Shown: positions 1 through 5,392, counted from the stretch's first letter. The stretch: 7,219 nt of DNA from an uncultured Planctomycetaceae bacterium (GCA_937904535.1 CALELC010000666.1:1-7219); one strand, 5' to 3'. The notes: generated by a model not told the origin, from the sequence alone. Numbers and translations: made by a program.

Positions 1-1
1 C

Positions 2-79
2 ACGCTGGCGTATCTCCTGTTCAGCCTGCTCTCGGCACTGATGAGTTCGCTGATCCTCAATGCACTTCTCAGTGCCTGA
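2..79 (+). CDS. C-terminal end of a membrane protein (partial, 5' end outside window)
   Basis: Reading from base 2 gives 25 codons ending in TGA at 77-79. The peptide is almost entirely Leu, Ala, Ser, Ile and Met (for example AYLLFSLLSALMSSLILNALL), which is what a transmembrane helix at a protein's C terminus looks like. It lies tail to tail with the gene on the opposite strand, 47 bp away, and no terminator hairpin is visible in the gap. The family cannot be named from so short a piece. It could also be a chance open frame, because only 78 bases are visible. Confidence 0.5.
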   Translation, partial: TLAYLLFSLLSALMSSLILNALLSA

Positions 80-126
80 GTTTTTCCCAGCAAGGTGGCA
101 TTTGGCTGGTTATCTGGAGGCGCGGA

Positions 127-492
127 TTAGAAGAATCCACCGCCAAAGCCGCCGCTGGCGCCACCTCCCATTCCTCCCGTCCCCATGCCACCCATTCCTC
201 CCATGCCGCCGCTGGCGCTACTTACCCCGGTCCAATGATCATCCCCTTGCTGGACCCGCAGGATGATTTCTGGGATCTGGTCGTGGATCTGTCGCGTCTG
301 GCGGATGACCAACACGGAATAATCAATGAGGATTGCAGCTTCCGGCGGCGGGCCAGGGGGCTGAGCTTGAGTGGTAGCTGCCGGTTGGGCCACGGCAGGC
401 AGCGCCATCAGCGCCCAGCCGACGCTCAGCAAGCACGCCACTCGCCATAAACCGAAGTGCGCCCACCTGCGCTGTGCACCGAGCGTAAACAT
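127..492 (-). CDS. Small secreted protein with Gly/Met-rich tail (hypothetical)
   Basis: A 121-aa protein of unknown function, probably exported. The N terminus has basic residues (Arg 8-9), a hydrophobic stretch at about residues 13-34 and an AVA signal-peptidase I site at residues 33-35. A Pro/Ala/Gln-rich linker follows (36-50). Residues 51-90 form the only folded-looking part and contain ILIDYSVLVIRQTRQIHDQIPEIILRV. From residue 95 to the end the chain is nearly all Gly, with Met, Ser and Phe (repeated GGM, ending GGGFF). The start at 492 is chosen because a GGAGG sits 6 nt before it; the in-frame ATG at 498 abuts that GGAGG and is too close. The frame stays open upstream to 876, but that part is Arg/Cys/Ser-rich and not protein-like. 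The low-complexity tail hints at surface or envelope association; this is inference. Confidence 0.8.
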   Translation of the reverse strand: MFTLGAQRRWAHFGLWRVACLLSVGWALMALPAVAQPAATTQAQPPGPPPEAAILIDYSVLVIRQTRQIHDQIPEIILRVQQGDDHWTGVSSASGGMGGMGGMGTGGMGGGASGGFGGGFF

Positions 493-498
493 GTTCAT

Positions 499-503
499 CC
501 TCC
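499..503 (-). promoter_or_regulatory. Shine-Dalgarno GGAGG of the secreted Gly/Met-rich protein
   Basis: Read on the minus strand, GGAGG is followed by six bases and then the ATG at 492-490. It decides between two closely spaced in-frame ATG codons (498 and 492) in favour of the second. Confidence 0.6.
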
Positions 504-546
504 GGGTAATCGTTTTTGAATGGAGACTTATAGGAGCAAGCTCTCC

Positions 547-552
547 AGTATA
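547..552 (-). promoter_or_regulatory. Candidate -10 box TATACT for the Gly/Met-rich protein gene
   Basis: On the minus strand TATACT lies about 55 nt upstream of the start codon at 492. A weak -35-like TTCAAT (577-572) is 19 bases further upstream, longer than the usual spacer. A second AT-rich hexamer, TATAAG, lies closer to the gene. This is a motif match only. Confidence 0.3.
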
Positions 553-877
553 GTGATCCGAGACACGCCTCATTGAAGTTGGATGAATCGCCGGGCGAGC
601 GGCCCGAGCCCACGGTGTGTGGTGAACATGCGATGCGCTGCTGCAATTCAGTTGTGACCAGCGCGGATTTGCGTTCGCCGCGGTTGCCCGATCACCGCTC
701 TTACAGCAGCGGAAGTCGAGCTTGCTGTCCTGAATGCAGTGGGAAAACCCGACAACAAAGAAGAAGGCCGGATTGGGATGGAGTCGCATCTCGGCCCGGC
801 CAGCAGGCGGTGAGGATAGCCGCTCGGCAGGCATGCCCCCACGACGTCGATGACTGGCGCACGGTTTGCACGACAAA

Positions 878-899
878 CGTAGCTGCGAACTCAGCTACG
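878..899. repeat. Perfect 8-bp inverted repeat (hairpin)
   Basis: CGTAGCTG (878-885) and CAGCTACG (892-899) are exact reverse complements separated by a 6-base loop (CGAACT). There is no T-tract, so it does not look like an intrinsic terminator. It lies about 75 bp before the phosphoesterase start and just upstream of the candidate -10 box, where a regulator site or an interspersed small palindrome are both possible. Confidence 0.55.
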
Positions 900-942
900 G
901 ACCTGGCGCCGAGCGCTAGGCTCCGTGCGACCGCCGTCGACT

Positions 943-948
943 TATCAT
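943..948 (+). promoter_or_regulatory. Candidate -10 box TATCAT before the metallophosphoesterase
   Basis: TATCAT followed by G resembles the TANAATG elements before the methyltransferase and PHP genes in this window. If used, transcription would start near 955, which fits translation from the GTG at 974 and rules out the ATG at 947. No good -35 box is visible. Confidence 0.3.
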
Positions 949-973
949 GCTCCGCACACAGGGAAGCTGGCTA

Positions 974-1717
974 GTGGCTAAATCAAAGCGTTCCATCCGC
1001 TTGGCGGCATTTGGGGACATCCATTATTCCAAAGCGCTTTCGGGAACCTTCGAGCCGATGTTCACGCAGTTGGCCGCGGCAGCGGATGTCGTCGTGGTCT
1101 GCGGTGACCTGACGGTGCATGGGCAGCCAGCGGAAGCGGACCTCTTTGCGCGTGAGATCACGGCGATCGTCAAAACACCCATTTTGGCTGTGCTCGGCAA
1201 CCATGATTACCAAGGGAACGAACCGGAACAGGTCCGTGATGCGCTGGTGGACCGTGGGATTGTCGTGCTTGACGGGGAATCCCATGAGTGGGAGGGGATT
1301 GGATTTGCAGGCGTCAAAGGCTTCTGCGGTGGGTTCGGTAAGTGCATGCTGGAATCCTGGGGCGAGCCGATGATCAAGCAGTTTGTGCACGAAGTCGTCG
1401 AAGATGCACTGCGTCTGGAAACCGCGTTGTCGCAGCTCCGCACGACGCAGAAGGTGGTGATCACACACTTTGCACCGATCCGTGCAACGGTGGAGGGAGA
1501 GCCGCCGGAAATCTTTCCCTTCCTCGGCTGCAGTCGCTTTGAAGACCCAATCAATCGTTATGAGGCCACGGTCGCTTTCCATGGACACGCCCATCATGGC
1601 AGTCCCGAAGGGAAAACGCTCGCCGGTATCCCGGTCTATAACGTCGCGATGCCAGTTCTAGAACGCGCGTTTCCCGACCAGCCTCCCTTCCGGGTGGTCG
1701 AACTCGCCGTTGAATAA
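974..1717 (+). CDS. Calcineurin-like metallophosphoesterase
   Basis: A 247-aa cytoplasmic protein of the calcineurin-like (Metallophos) superfamily, two-metal enzymes that hydrolyse phosphomono- or phosphodiesters. All five motif blocks are present in order: D-x-H in FGDIHYSK (Asp15, His17), GDLTVHG (Asp45), GNHD (Asn76-His77-Asp78), ITHF (His165) and HGHAHHG (His205, His207). No signal peptide or membrane segment is seen. Length is normal for a stand-alone catalytic domain; the substrate cannot be deduced. The start is uncertain. GTG at 974 is preferred because GGAA lies 8 nt upstream and the protein then begins just before the first strand; the in-frame ATG at 947 would add nine unremarkable residues, lacks a ribosome-binding site and overlaps a possible -10 box. 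The nucleotidyltransferase gene follows after 62 bp on the same strand, so the two may be co-transcribed. The last codons are duplicated just past the stop. Confidence 0.94.
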   Translation: MAKSKRSIRLAAFGDIHYSKALSGTFEPMFTQLAAAADVVVVCGDLTVHGQPAEADLFAREITAIVKTPILAVLGNHDYQGNEPEQVRDALVDRGIVVLDGESHEWEGIGFAGVKGFCGGFGKCMLESWGEPMIKQFVHEVVEDALRLETALSQLRTTQKVVITHFAPIRATVEGEPPEIFPFLGCSRFEDPINRYEATVAFHGHAHHGSPEGKTLAGIPVYNVAMPVLERAFPDQPPFRVVELAVE

Positions 1718-1747
1718 ATACTTGAACTCGCAGTTGAATCAATCGTT
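1700..1747 (+). repeat. Imperfect 24-bp tandem duplication across the phosphoesterase stop codon
   Basis: The 24 bases at 1700-1723, which encode the final ELAVE and the TAA stop, are followed at once by a second copy at 1724-1747 matching at 20 of 24 positions. Both start GAACTCGC and share GTTGAAT. In the second copy the stop TAA has become TCA. A short further piece (GAAAATC) begins at 1748. Confidence 0.7.
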
Positions 1748-1779
1748 GAAAATCTCATCACCTGGCCTGGATCTTTTCG

Positions 1780-2592
1780 ATGGCAATTGCTTCTTGTGAC
1801 TCTGACTCGCGTCGTCAGCGGATGATGGCCTTCTATCATCAACTTCTCGATGTGCTCGATGCATCAGGCACGCCCTATTTGGTTGGTGGCTCTTACGCTG
1901 CTCAAGTCATCACAGGCATACCACCGCGCAGCAAAGACTTAGATTTCTTTGTGCGTCGCGAGGATTTGGAACAGATCCTCACGGCAGCCGCTGCGGCCGG
2001 TTTTGCGACCGAACTCGCCTTCCCTCACTGGTTGGCAAAGATTCATAGTGGTGACGGTGAGTTTGCCGATGTGATTTTCAACTCGGGCAATGGTATCTGC
2101 CCGGTGGATCAGGAGTGGTTCGAGCATTCTTTGTCGGCCAAAATCTTAGGGCACCAGGTTCGAATCTGTTCCGTGGAAGAGATGATTTGGACGAAGGCAT
2201 TTATTATGGAGCGTGAACGCTTCGATGGTGCTGAGATTCTGCACCTGCTGCGGCTGTGCAGCCAGTCGATCCATTGGCAGCGATTGCTGCAACGATTTGG
2301 GCCGCACTGGCGCGTGTTGATGGTTCATCTGACCCTGTTCGGCTTCGTCTATCCTCAACTCCGCGGCGAGATTCCCGCTTGGGTAATGCGCGATCTGATC
2401 AATCGTTTGGAGCAGGAGCAAGTCAGTCCACCGCCAGCGAACTCGGTGTGCTTCGGCACGCTGCTGTCGCGCCAGCAGTACCTCTGCGACGTCGATCAGT
2501 ACGGGCTCAGCGACGCGCGCTTGCTTCCGACGGGCATGATGACGCCTGAGCAGATCAGCGACTGGACCGAGGCGATCGATCGCGAGGAGTGA
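1780..2592 (+). CDS. Nucleotidyltransferase-fold protein (DUF2204-like)
   Basis: A 270-aa soluble protein with a polymerase-beta-type nucleotidyltransferase fold. Visible signature: GGS at residues 36-38 (context YLVGGSYAAQV), a Thr at 45, the D-x-D pair in SKDLDFFV (Asp53, Asp55), a third Asp in FADVIF (Asp97), and a helical segment EEMIWTKAFIMERERFDGAE (134-152) whose Lys139 and acidic residues are typical of this group. A helical C-terminal region (about 160-212) includes HWRVLMVHLTLFGFVYP. The layout fits the DUF2204/AbiEii-like nucleotidyltransferase families; the acceptor is unknown. With all metal-binding Asp residues present it should be active. The start may be ATG 1780 or ATG 1822 (residue 15), because the residues before MAFYHQLLDVLD look dispensable; neither has a clear ribosome-binding site. 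It lies 62 bp after the phosphoesterase, making a shared transcript plausible. Confidence 0.93.
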   Translation: MAIASCDSDSRRQRMMAFYHQLLDVLDASGTPYLVGGSYAAQVITGIPPRSKDLDFFVRREDLEQILTAAAAAGFATELAFPHWLAKIHSGDGEFADVIFNSGNGICPVDQEWFEHSLSAKILGHQVRICSVEEMIWTKAFIMERERFDGAEILHLLRLCSQSIHWQRLLQRFGPHWRVLMVHLTLFGFVYPQLRGEIPAWVMRDLINRLEQEQVSPPPANSVCFGTLLSRQQYLCDVDQYGLSDARLLPTGMMTPEQISDWTEAIDREE

Positions 2593-2693
2593 TCTGGGTT
2601 GGACGGTGGACGGTGTGCCGAGTGGGGGAGCTGTGAGCCGGAGCGATCGGCGACGATGGGGTTGTTCCACACTCCCGTTTTCGCTGGCGTCGG

Positions 2694-2699
2694 TACAAT
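2694..2699 (+). promoter_or_regulatory. Candidate -10 box TACAAT before the methyltransferase
   Basis: TACAAT followed by G, one mismatch from the bacterial consensus TATAAT. A start near 2706 would give a leader of about 90 nt consisting mostly of the 14-bp tandem repeat. No convincing -35 hexamer is seen at 16-18 bp. Confidence 0.4.
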
Positions 2700-2706
2700 G
2701 GCACTG

Positions 2707-2762
2707 CCCCCGGCGAACTTCCCCCGGCGAACTTCCCCCGGTGAACTTCCCCCGGTGAACCT
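2707..2762 (+). repeat. Four tandem copies of a 14-bp repeat in the methyltransferase leader
   Basis: Copies at 2707-2720, 2721-2734, 2735-2748 and 2749-2762. The first two are identical (CCCCCGGCGAACTT), the third has GGT for GGC, and the fourth has that change plus a final CCT instead of CTT. The unit is not a multiple of three, so translation through it would change frame at each copy, which supports a non-coding leader. It ends 34 nt before the chosen start codon. Confidence 0.9.
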
Positions 2763-2796
2763 CGCTGTTCCTGCCTCTCCCTTGGAGCCGTCCCCG

Positions 2797-3495
2797 ATGC
2801 CACGCCTGTCTGGTTTTCTCGGTCTATGCCTGCTAACTGCTTGGTTGGTGACGCAGTCAGTGGCGCAGGAAAAGAGCGTCAATCCGGGAATCAACGCTAC
2901 TTTTGAAGATCCCGATGTGGAGGCATTTGCTGAGCGGTTTGAGGTCGAAAGCCGTGAAGTTTTCGCACGTCGTCACGCCATCGTAGCTGCCTGTCAGCTC
3001 CAGCCGGGACAGGTGGTGGCTGACATCGGTGCCGGCACCGGGCTATTCACGCGTCTCTTCTCCGCCGCTGTGGGCAAGGAGGGGCGAGTGATCGCAGTCG
3101 ATATTTCGCAGAAATTTCTCGATCTCATTCAAGCCCGCAGCCGCGAGCAGAACCAGTCGAATGTGGAGACGGTGCTAGCCGCTGCCGATTCAGTGCGGCT
3201 ACCCGCCGACTCGGTCGACCTGGCGTTTATCTGTGATACTTACCATCACTTTGAGTTTCCGCAGAAGACGATGGCCTCGTTGCACCGGGCACTCAAGCCT
3301 GGCGGACGAGTGGTGCTGATCGATTTCCAACGCATTCCTGGCACCAGCAGCGATTGGGTGCTTGGGCATGTCCGCGCCGGCCAGGAAGTGTTTGAGGCTG
3401 AAATCATTCAGGCCGGCTTTCGTAAGGTTCGAGAGGAAACGGATTTGCTTCAGGAAAACTATTTCGTCGTCTTCGAGAAGCAGCCGCAGCCATGA
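2797..3495 (+). CDS. Exported class I SAM-dependent methyltransferase
   Basis: A 232-aa Rossmann-fold methyltransferase. An N-terminal signal peptide is visible (basic start, hydrophobic residues 6-20, SVA cleavage site at 21-23), so the mature enzyme is predicted outside the cytoplasm. Motif I is VVADIGAGTGLFTRLF (Asp76, glycines 78-82, binding SAM), the acidic post-I residue is Asp102 in VIAVDIS, motif II is in DLAFICDTYHHFE (141-153), followed by LKPGGRVVLIDF (167-177). The fold matches the Methyltransf_11/25 group; the substrate is unknown. The start at 2797 is preferred over the in-frame ATG at 2599 because GGAG (2784-2787) lies 9 nt upstream, it begins a proper signal peptide, and the extra 66 residues would run through the 14-bp repeat. 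Its TGA overlaps the next gene's ATG (ATGA), suggesting translational coupling. A SAM-dependent enzyme in the periplasm is puzzling because SAM is made inside the cell. Confidence 0.94.
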   Translation: MPRLSGFLGLCLLTAWLVTQSVAQEKSVNPGINATFEDPDVEAFAERFEVESREVFARRHAIVAACQLQPGQVVADIGAGTGLFTRLFSAAVGKEGRVIAVDISQKFLDLIQARSREQNQSNVETVLAAADSVRLPADSVDLAFICDTYHHFEFPQKTMASLHRALKPGGRVVLIDFQRIPGTSSDWVLGHVRAGQEVFEAEIIQAGFRKVREETDLLQENYFVVFEKQPQP

Positions 3496-4148
3496 TGGAC
3501 ATGGAGGAGGGGGCTGGTCCGACGGATCTGCCCGCGAACGCTCTGCTAGCCATTCAGCTCGAGGGCCACGGAATCGAGTTAGGCACGGTTTCCGCCGGAA
3601 CGGTGTGCCGGTACGTCGACGCTTTCCGGCTCGGCCTGCAAGCGACAATCGAGATCGTTGAAGCGGTTCAGCCGGTGCAAGTGACGGGGCGGCGGAAGCG
3701 ATGGATCGAGCGGATGGCTGACTTGCCGCTGGTCGGGATGGAGTCCAGCGGAGTACGCATTCTCCTGGGAACGCCGCGGCAGGATGGGCTGTTTGCGGCT
3801 GCCGAGCACGAAGCGTTTGGGCGCGCGTTTGAATTGCTGTTTCAAAGCATCGCCTCGGCGGCTGAAGGTGATGCCTTCTTTGTAAATGAAAACTTCGGGC
3901 TGTTGCCGCGGTGGGCCGAGTTGAGATTGCTAGGGATCGTGGCGCGATTGATGCCTCCCAAGCGCGGGCCATTGAAGCGGATTTCGTTCCTGCGCCGAAC
4001 TCCAGAAGACGAGCAGCGTCTGCTGCGTATCACGCTCGACCGACAATGCCGGCAGTTGATCGAAACCGCGATCGAGCACCAGCAGGCGAACCACGTAAGC
4101 TTTGCAAGAGTTGCTGTAACCCAAAGCGCCGTGCGAGAACTCTGGTAA
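3492..4148 (+). CDS. Hypothetical protein, translationally coupled to the methyltransferase
   Basis: A 218-aa protein I do not recognise. It has no signal peptide or clear membrane segment. The N-terminal part (15-60) alternates a strand-like ALLAIQLEGHGIELGTVSAG with an amphipathic helix VCRYVDAFRLGLQATIEIVEAV. The middle carries basic (GRRKRW, 66-71) and helical segments (AAEHEAFGRAFELLFQSIASA, 102-122 region). The C-terminal part (160-195) is Arg/Leu-rich and contains RISFLRRTPEDEQRLL. It starts inside the methyltransferase stop (ATGA, 4-bp overlap), so it is probably co-expressed; ATGs at 3495 and 3501 are alternative starts, and no strong ribosome-binding site is seen. The predicted cytoplasmic location contrasts with the exported partner. 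It ends 185 bp before the facing minus-strand gene, with inverted repeats in between. Confidence 0.85.
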   Translation: MMDMEEGAGPTDLPANALLAIQLEGHGIELGTVSAGTVCRYVDAFRLGLQATIEIVEAVQPVQVTGRRKRWIERMADLPLVGMESSGVRILLGTPRQDGLFAAAEHEAFGRAFELLFQSIASAAEGDAFFVNENFGLLPRWAELRLLGIVARLMPPKRGPLKRISFLRRTPEDEQRLLRITLDRQCRQLIETAIEHQQANHVSFARVAVTQSAVRELW

Positions 4149-4178
4149 CACTCAGCCCACCGCTGCAAAAGCGACCGA

Positions 4179-4297
4179 GTTGGAGTCCCCGTTGGAGTTC
4201 AGATTCTATCTGCCTTGTTGGAGTTCAGCCTTTAGGCTGCCATCTTACAGGCGAAAGTCTGGACTCCAGTCCGGCAGCCTCAAGGCTGAACTCCAAC
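4179..4297. repeat. Palindromic repeat cluster 1 (REP/BIME-like)
   Basis: A series of related elements, each GTTGGAGTT/C followed by a small CAG...CTG hairpin. Forward copies: a fragment at 4179-4188, a diverged copy at 4191-4214 and a good copy at 4217-4241. Reverse copies: a diverged one at about 4248-4268 and a good one at 4273-4297. The 4217-4241 and 4273-4297 arms are reverse complements at 24 of 25 positions with a 31-base spacer, so the stretch could form a long hairpin in either transcript. It fills the space between two convergent genes (stops at 4148 and 4334) and may help end or protect both messages, but has no T-tract. Confidence 0.85.
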
Positions 4298-4333
4298 TTG
4301 AAAATCAGCTAACGCATCTCAGCATCGGTGTGC

Positions 4334-4879
4334 TTACGACTTGACGATCTTGACTGAGCTCGCTTTGGTCTGCTTTTTGACAAACGCGATCGCAGCGTCA
4401 GCCATTTGCGACGCCTGACTGTTTTCGTCGCCTTCCATCTGACGCGTCATTTCGATGTTGAAAGATGTGGTCGACTTCGGTTGGCCGATATCGTAGTACT
4501 CAAAAGTCCAGACCGGCAGCTTGCCTGCCGCAGTGGCATTGTGCATGAACTTAGGCTTTGTGTACGAGACGAGTCGCACCTCGTACTTGCCTTGCGGCAG
4601 GTCGTTGACATTGATCTGGGATACGACCGAGTTGAACAACGCCACGACCACTGGAGCGATCTTTTCTTTGGCTGCGTTCTTGCTAGGCCCGGCCGTGGTA
4701 AACGCTAGCCAGTTGCCGTATTTTTGCTTTAAGAGTTCCGCTTCCTTGAGCGTTTTAGCGGACCGTGTCAGCTTGGCGAGCGTGTAGACCGCCTTGACTT
4801 CAGCTTCGGAAGTCGACTTGTCGGGCACAACCTTGGCATCTTTCCACTTCTTGGGCAGCTTGGGAACAGTAGTCGGCAT
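4334..4879 (-). CDS. Hypothetical lysine-rich protein flanked by repeat clusters
   Basis: A 181-aa protein I do not recognise. It has no signal peptide or membrane segment and is rich in Lys, with basic stretches at the N terminus (KLPKKWKDAK) and C terminus (FVKKQTKASSVKIVKS). Residues 28-55 are helical (AKLTRSAKTLKEAELLKQKYG), and 95-135 look strand-rich (GKYEVRLVSYTKPKF, VWTFEYYDIG). The ATG at 4879 has GAGG about 10 nt upstream on the minus strand. It is a lone minus-strand gene between two plus-strand groups, with GTTGGAGT palindromic repeats beyond both ends, so it may be a small insertion or a self-contained transcription unit. Coding potential is supported by a sensible amino-acid mix and a clear start. 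Confidence 0.85.
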   Translation of the reverse strand: MPTTVPKLPKKWKDAKVVPDKSTSEAEVKAVYTLAKLTRSAKTLKEAELLKQKYGNWLAFTTAGPSKNAAKEKIAPVVVALFNSVVSQINVNDLPQGKYEVRLVSYTKPKFMHNATAAGKLPVWTFEYYDIGQPKSTTSFNIEMTRQMEGDENSQASQMADAAIAFVKKQTKASSVKIVKS

Positions 4880-4924
4880 TGACCGTTTTCCTCGGAGTTC
4901 GAATCACTAGAAAACCAGCGCGGT

Positions 4925-4930
4925 AGTGTA
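4925..4930 (-). promoter_or_regulatory. Candidate -10 box TACACT for the 181-aa protein gene
   Basis: On the minus strand TACACT lies about 45 nt before the start codon at 4879. No good -35 box at the right distance. Motif match only. Confidence 0.25.
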
Positions 4931-5392
4931 AAGAGGCAGGGGAAGTAACGGACCTGACACAAAACGGACATGAGGGAACTGGGCAGCAGGCCAGTCCCGG
5001 ATTCGGGCATTCCCTTTGGAGCGACGCCGCAACCCGTTGGAGTCCAGGCTTCAGCCTGCGGTTTGGGCCCCGCGCTCGTCGGTGAAGTGACTGATCGCTT
5101 TTCTGCAGGTGAGTCCGCGGCAGCCTAACGGCTGGACTCCAACGCGCCGTTGGAGTTCAGGCTTCAGCCTGTCGGGAGCAAGGGGCGTCCCACCATGGAG
5201 ACAGGGAACTTCTCGGCGGCGGTCGCCGCGGCAGCCTAAAGGCTGGACTCCAACGCGCCGTTGGAGTTCAGACTTCAGCCTGTCGTTTCCTGACTCTCCT
5301 CGCTCCTGCCTCCCTTCACCCTCCGCTCATTGCCTTACCGCTTGCAACCTGTTTCCCCGTCTCCGCCGACACATCCGCGGCTGCGGATTCGA
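4931..5392. other. Non-coding region between divergent genes
   Basis: Roughly 460 bp between the 181-aa protein's promoter area and the PHP gene's candidate -10 box. Beyond the palindromic cluster it holds a short CCCG/CGGG hairpin at 4996-5007 and unremarkable sequence. No frame with credible protein composition is seen. Confidence 0.6.
5036..5285. repeat. Palindromic repeat cluster 2 (REP/BIME-like), five copies
   Basis: Five 23-bp elements: forward 5036-5058, reverse 5121-5143, forward 5149-5171, reverse 5232-5254 and forward 5260-5282. A forward copy reads GTTGGAGTT or GTTGGAGTC, then a hairpin such as CAGGCTTCAGCCTG (stem CAGGC/GCCTG). Copies 2-3 and 4-5 are head-to-head pairs with the same 5-base spacer GCGCC; the two 60-bp composites (5115-5174 and 5226-5285) agree at 58 of 60 bases. 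DNA between the composites does not match the DNA before the first, so the pair looks like the unit that was copied. A plus-strand open frame through here (from 5109) is an artefact of the repeats. Confidence 0.9.

Larger units (their letters stand above)
504..973. other. Divergent intergenic region without a convincing gene
   Basis: About 470 bp separate the minus-strand secreted protein from the plus-strand phosphoesterase. Frames stay open across parts of it on both strands, but their translations are rich in Arg, Cys and Ser and lack hydrophobic periodicity, as expected of GC-rich non-coding DNA. It holds the candidate promoter of the left gene (near 547), a perfect 8-bp hairpin at 878-899 and a possible -10 box for the right gene at 943-948. 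Nothing else is recognisable. Confidence 0.6.

Noticed and set aside
493..876. Upstream extension of the minus-strand Gly/Met-rich protein frame to a 249-aa protein
   Set aside because: The added part is Arg/Ser/Cys-rich, precedes the signal peptide, and a good GGAGG with correct spacing marks the start at 492.
573..974. 133-aa plus-strand open frame in the divergent gap
   Set aside because: Composition (many Arg, Cys, Ser and no hydrophobic core) looks like translated non-coding GC-rich DNA; no ribosome-binding site.
983..1597. 204-aa minus-strand frame opposite the phosphoesterase
   Set aside because: It is antisense to a gene with complete catalytic motifs, and its His/Arg/Cys-rich translation fits no family.
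2599..2796. N-terminal extension of the methyltransferase to an ATG at 2599
   Set aside because: It would translate the 14-bp repeat and place the signal peptide internally; the ATG at 2797 has GGAG at 9 nt.
3199..3972. 257-aa minus-strand frame across the methyltransferase and 218-aa genes
   Set aside because: Antisense shadow with Arg/Pro/Ser-rich low-complexity translation; both plus-strand genes are better supported.
4894..4906. GTTCGAATC, resembling a tRNA T-loop
   Set aside because: The flanking bases do not pair into a T-stem, no acceptor or anticodon arms are found, and the upstream sequence is the coding region of the 181-aa gene.
4179..5285. CRISPR array
   Set aside because: The repeats are in alternating orientation, with irregular spacing and internal palindromes, and no cas genes are present.
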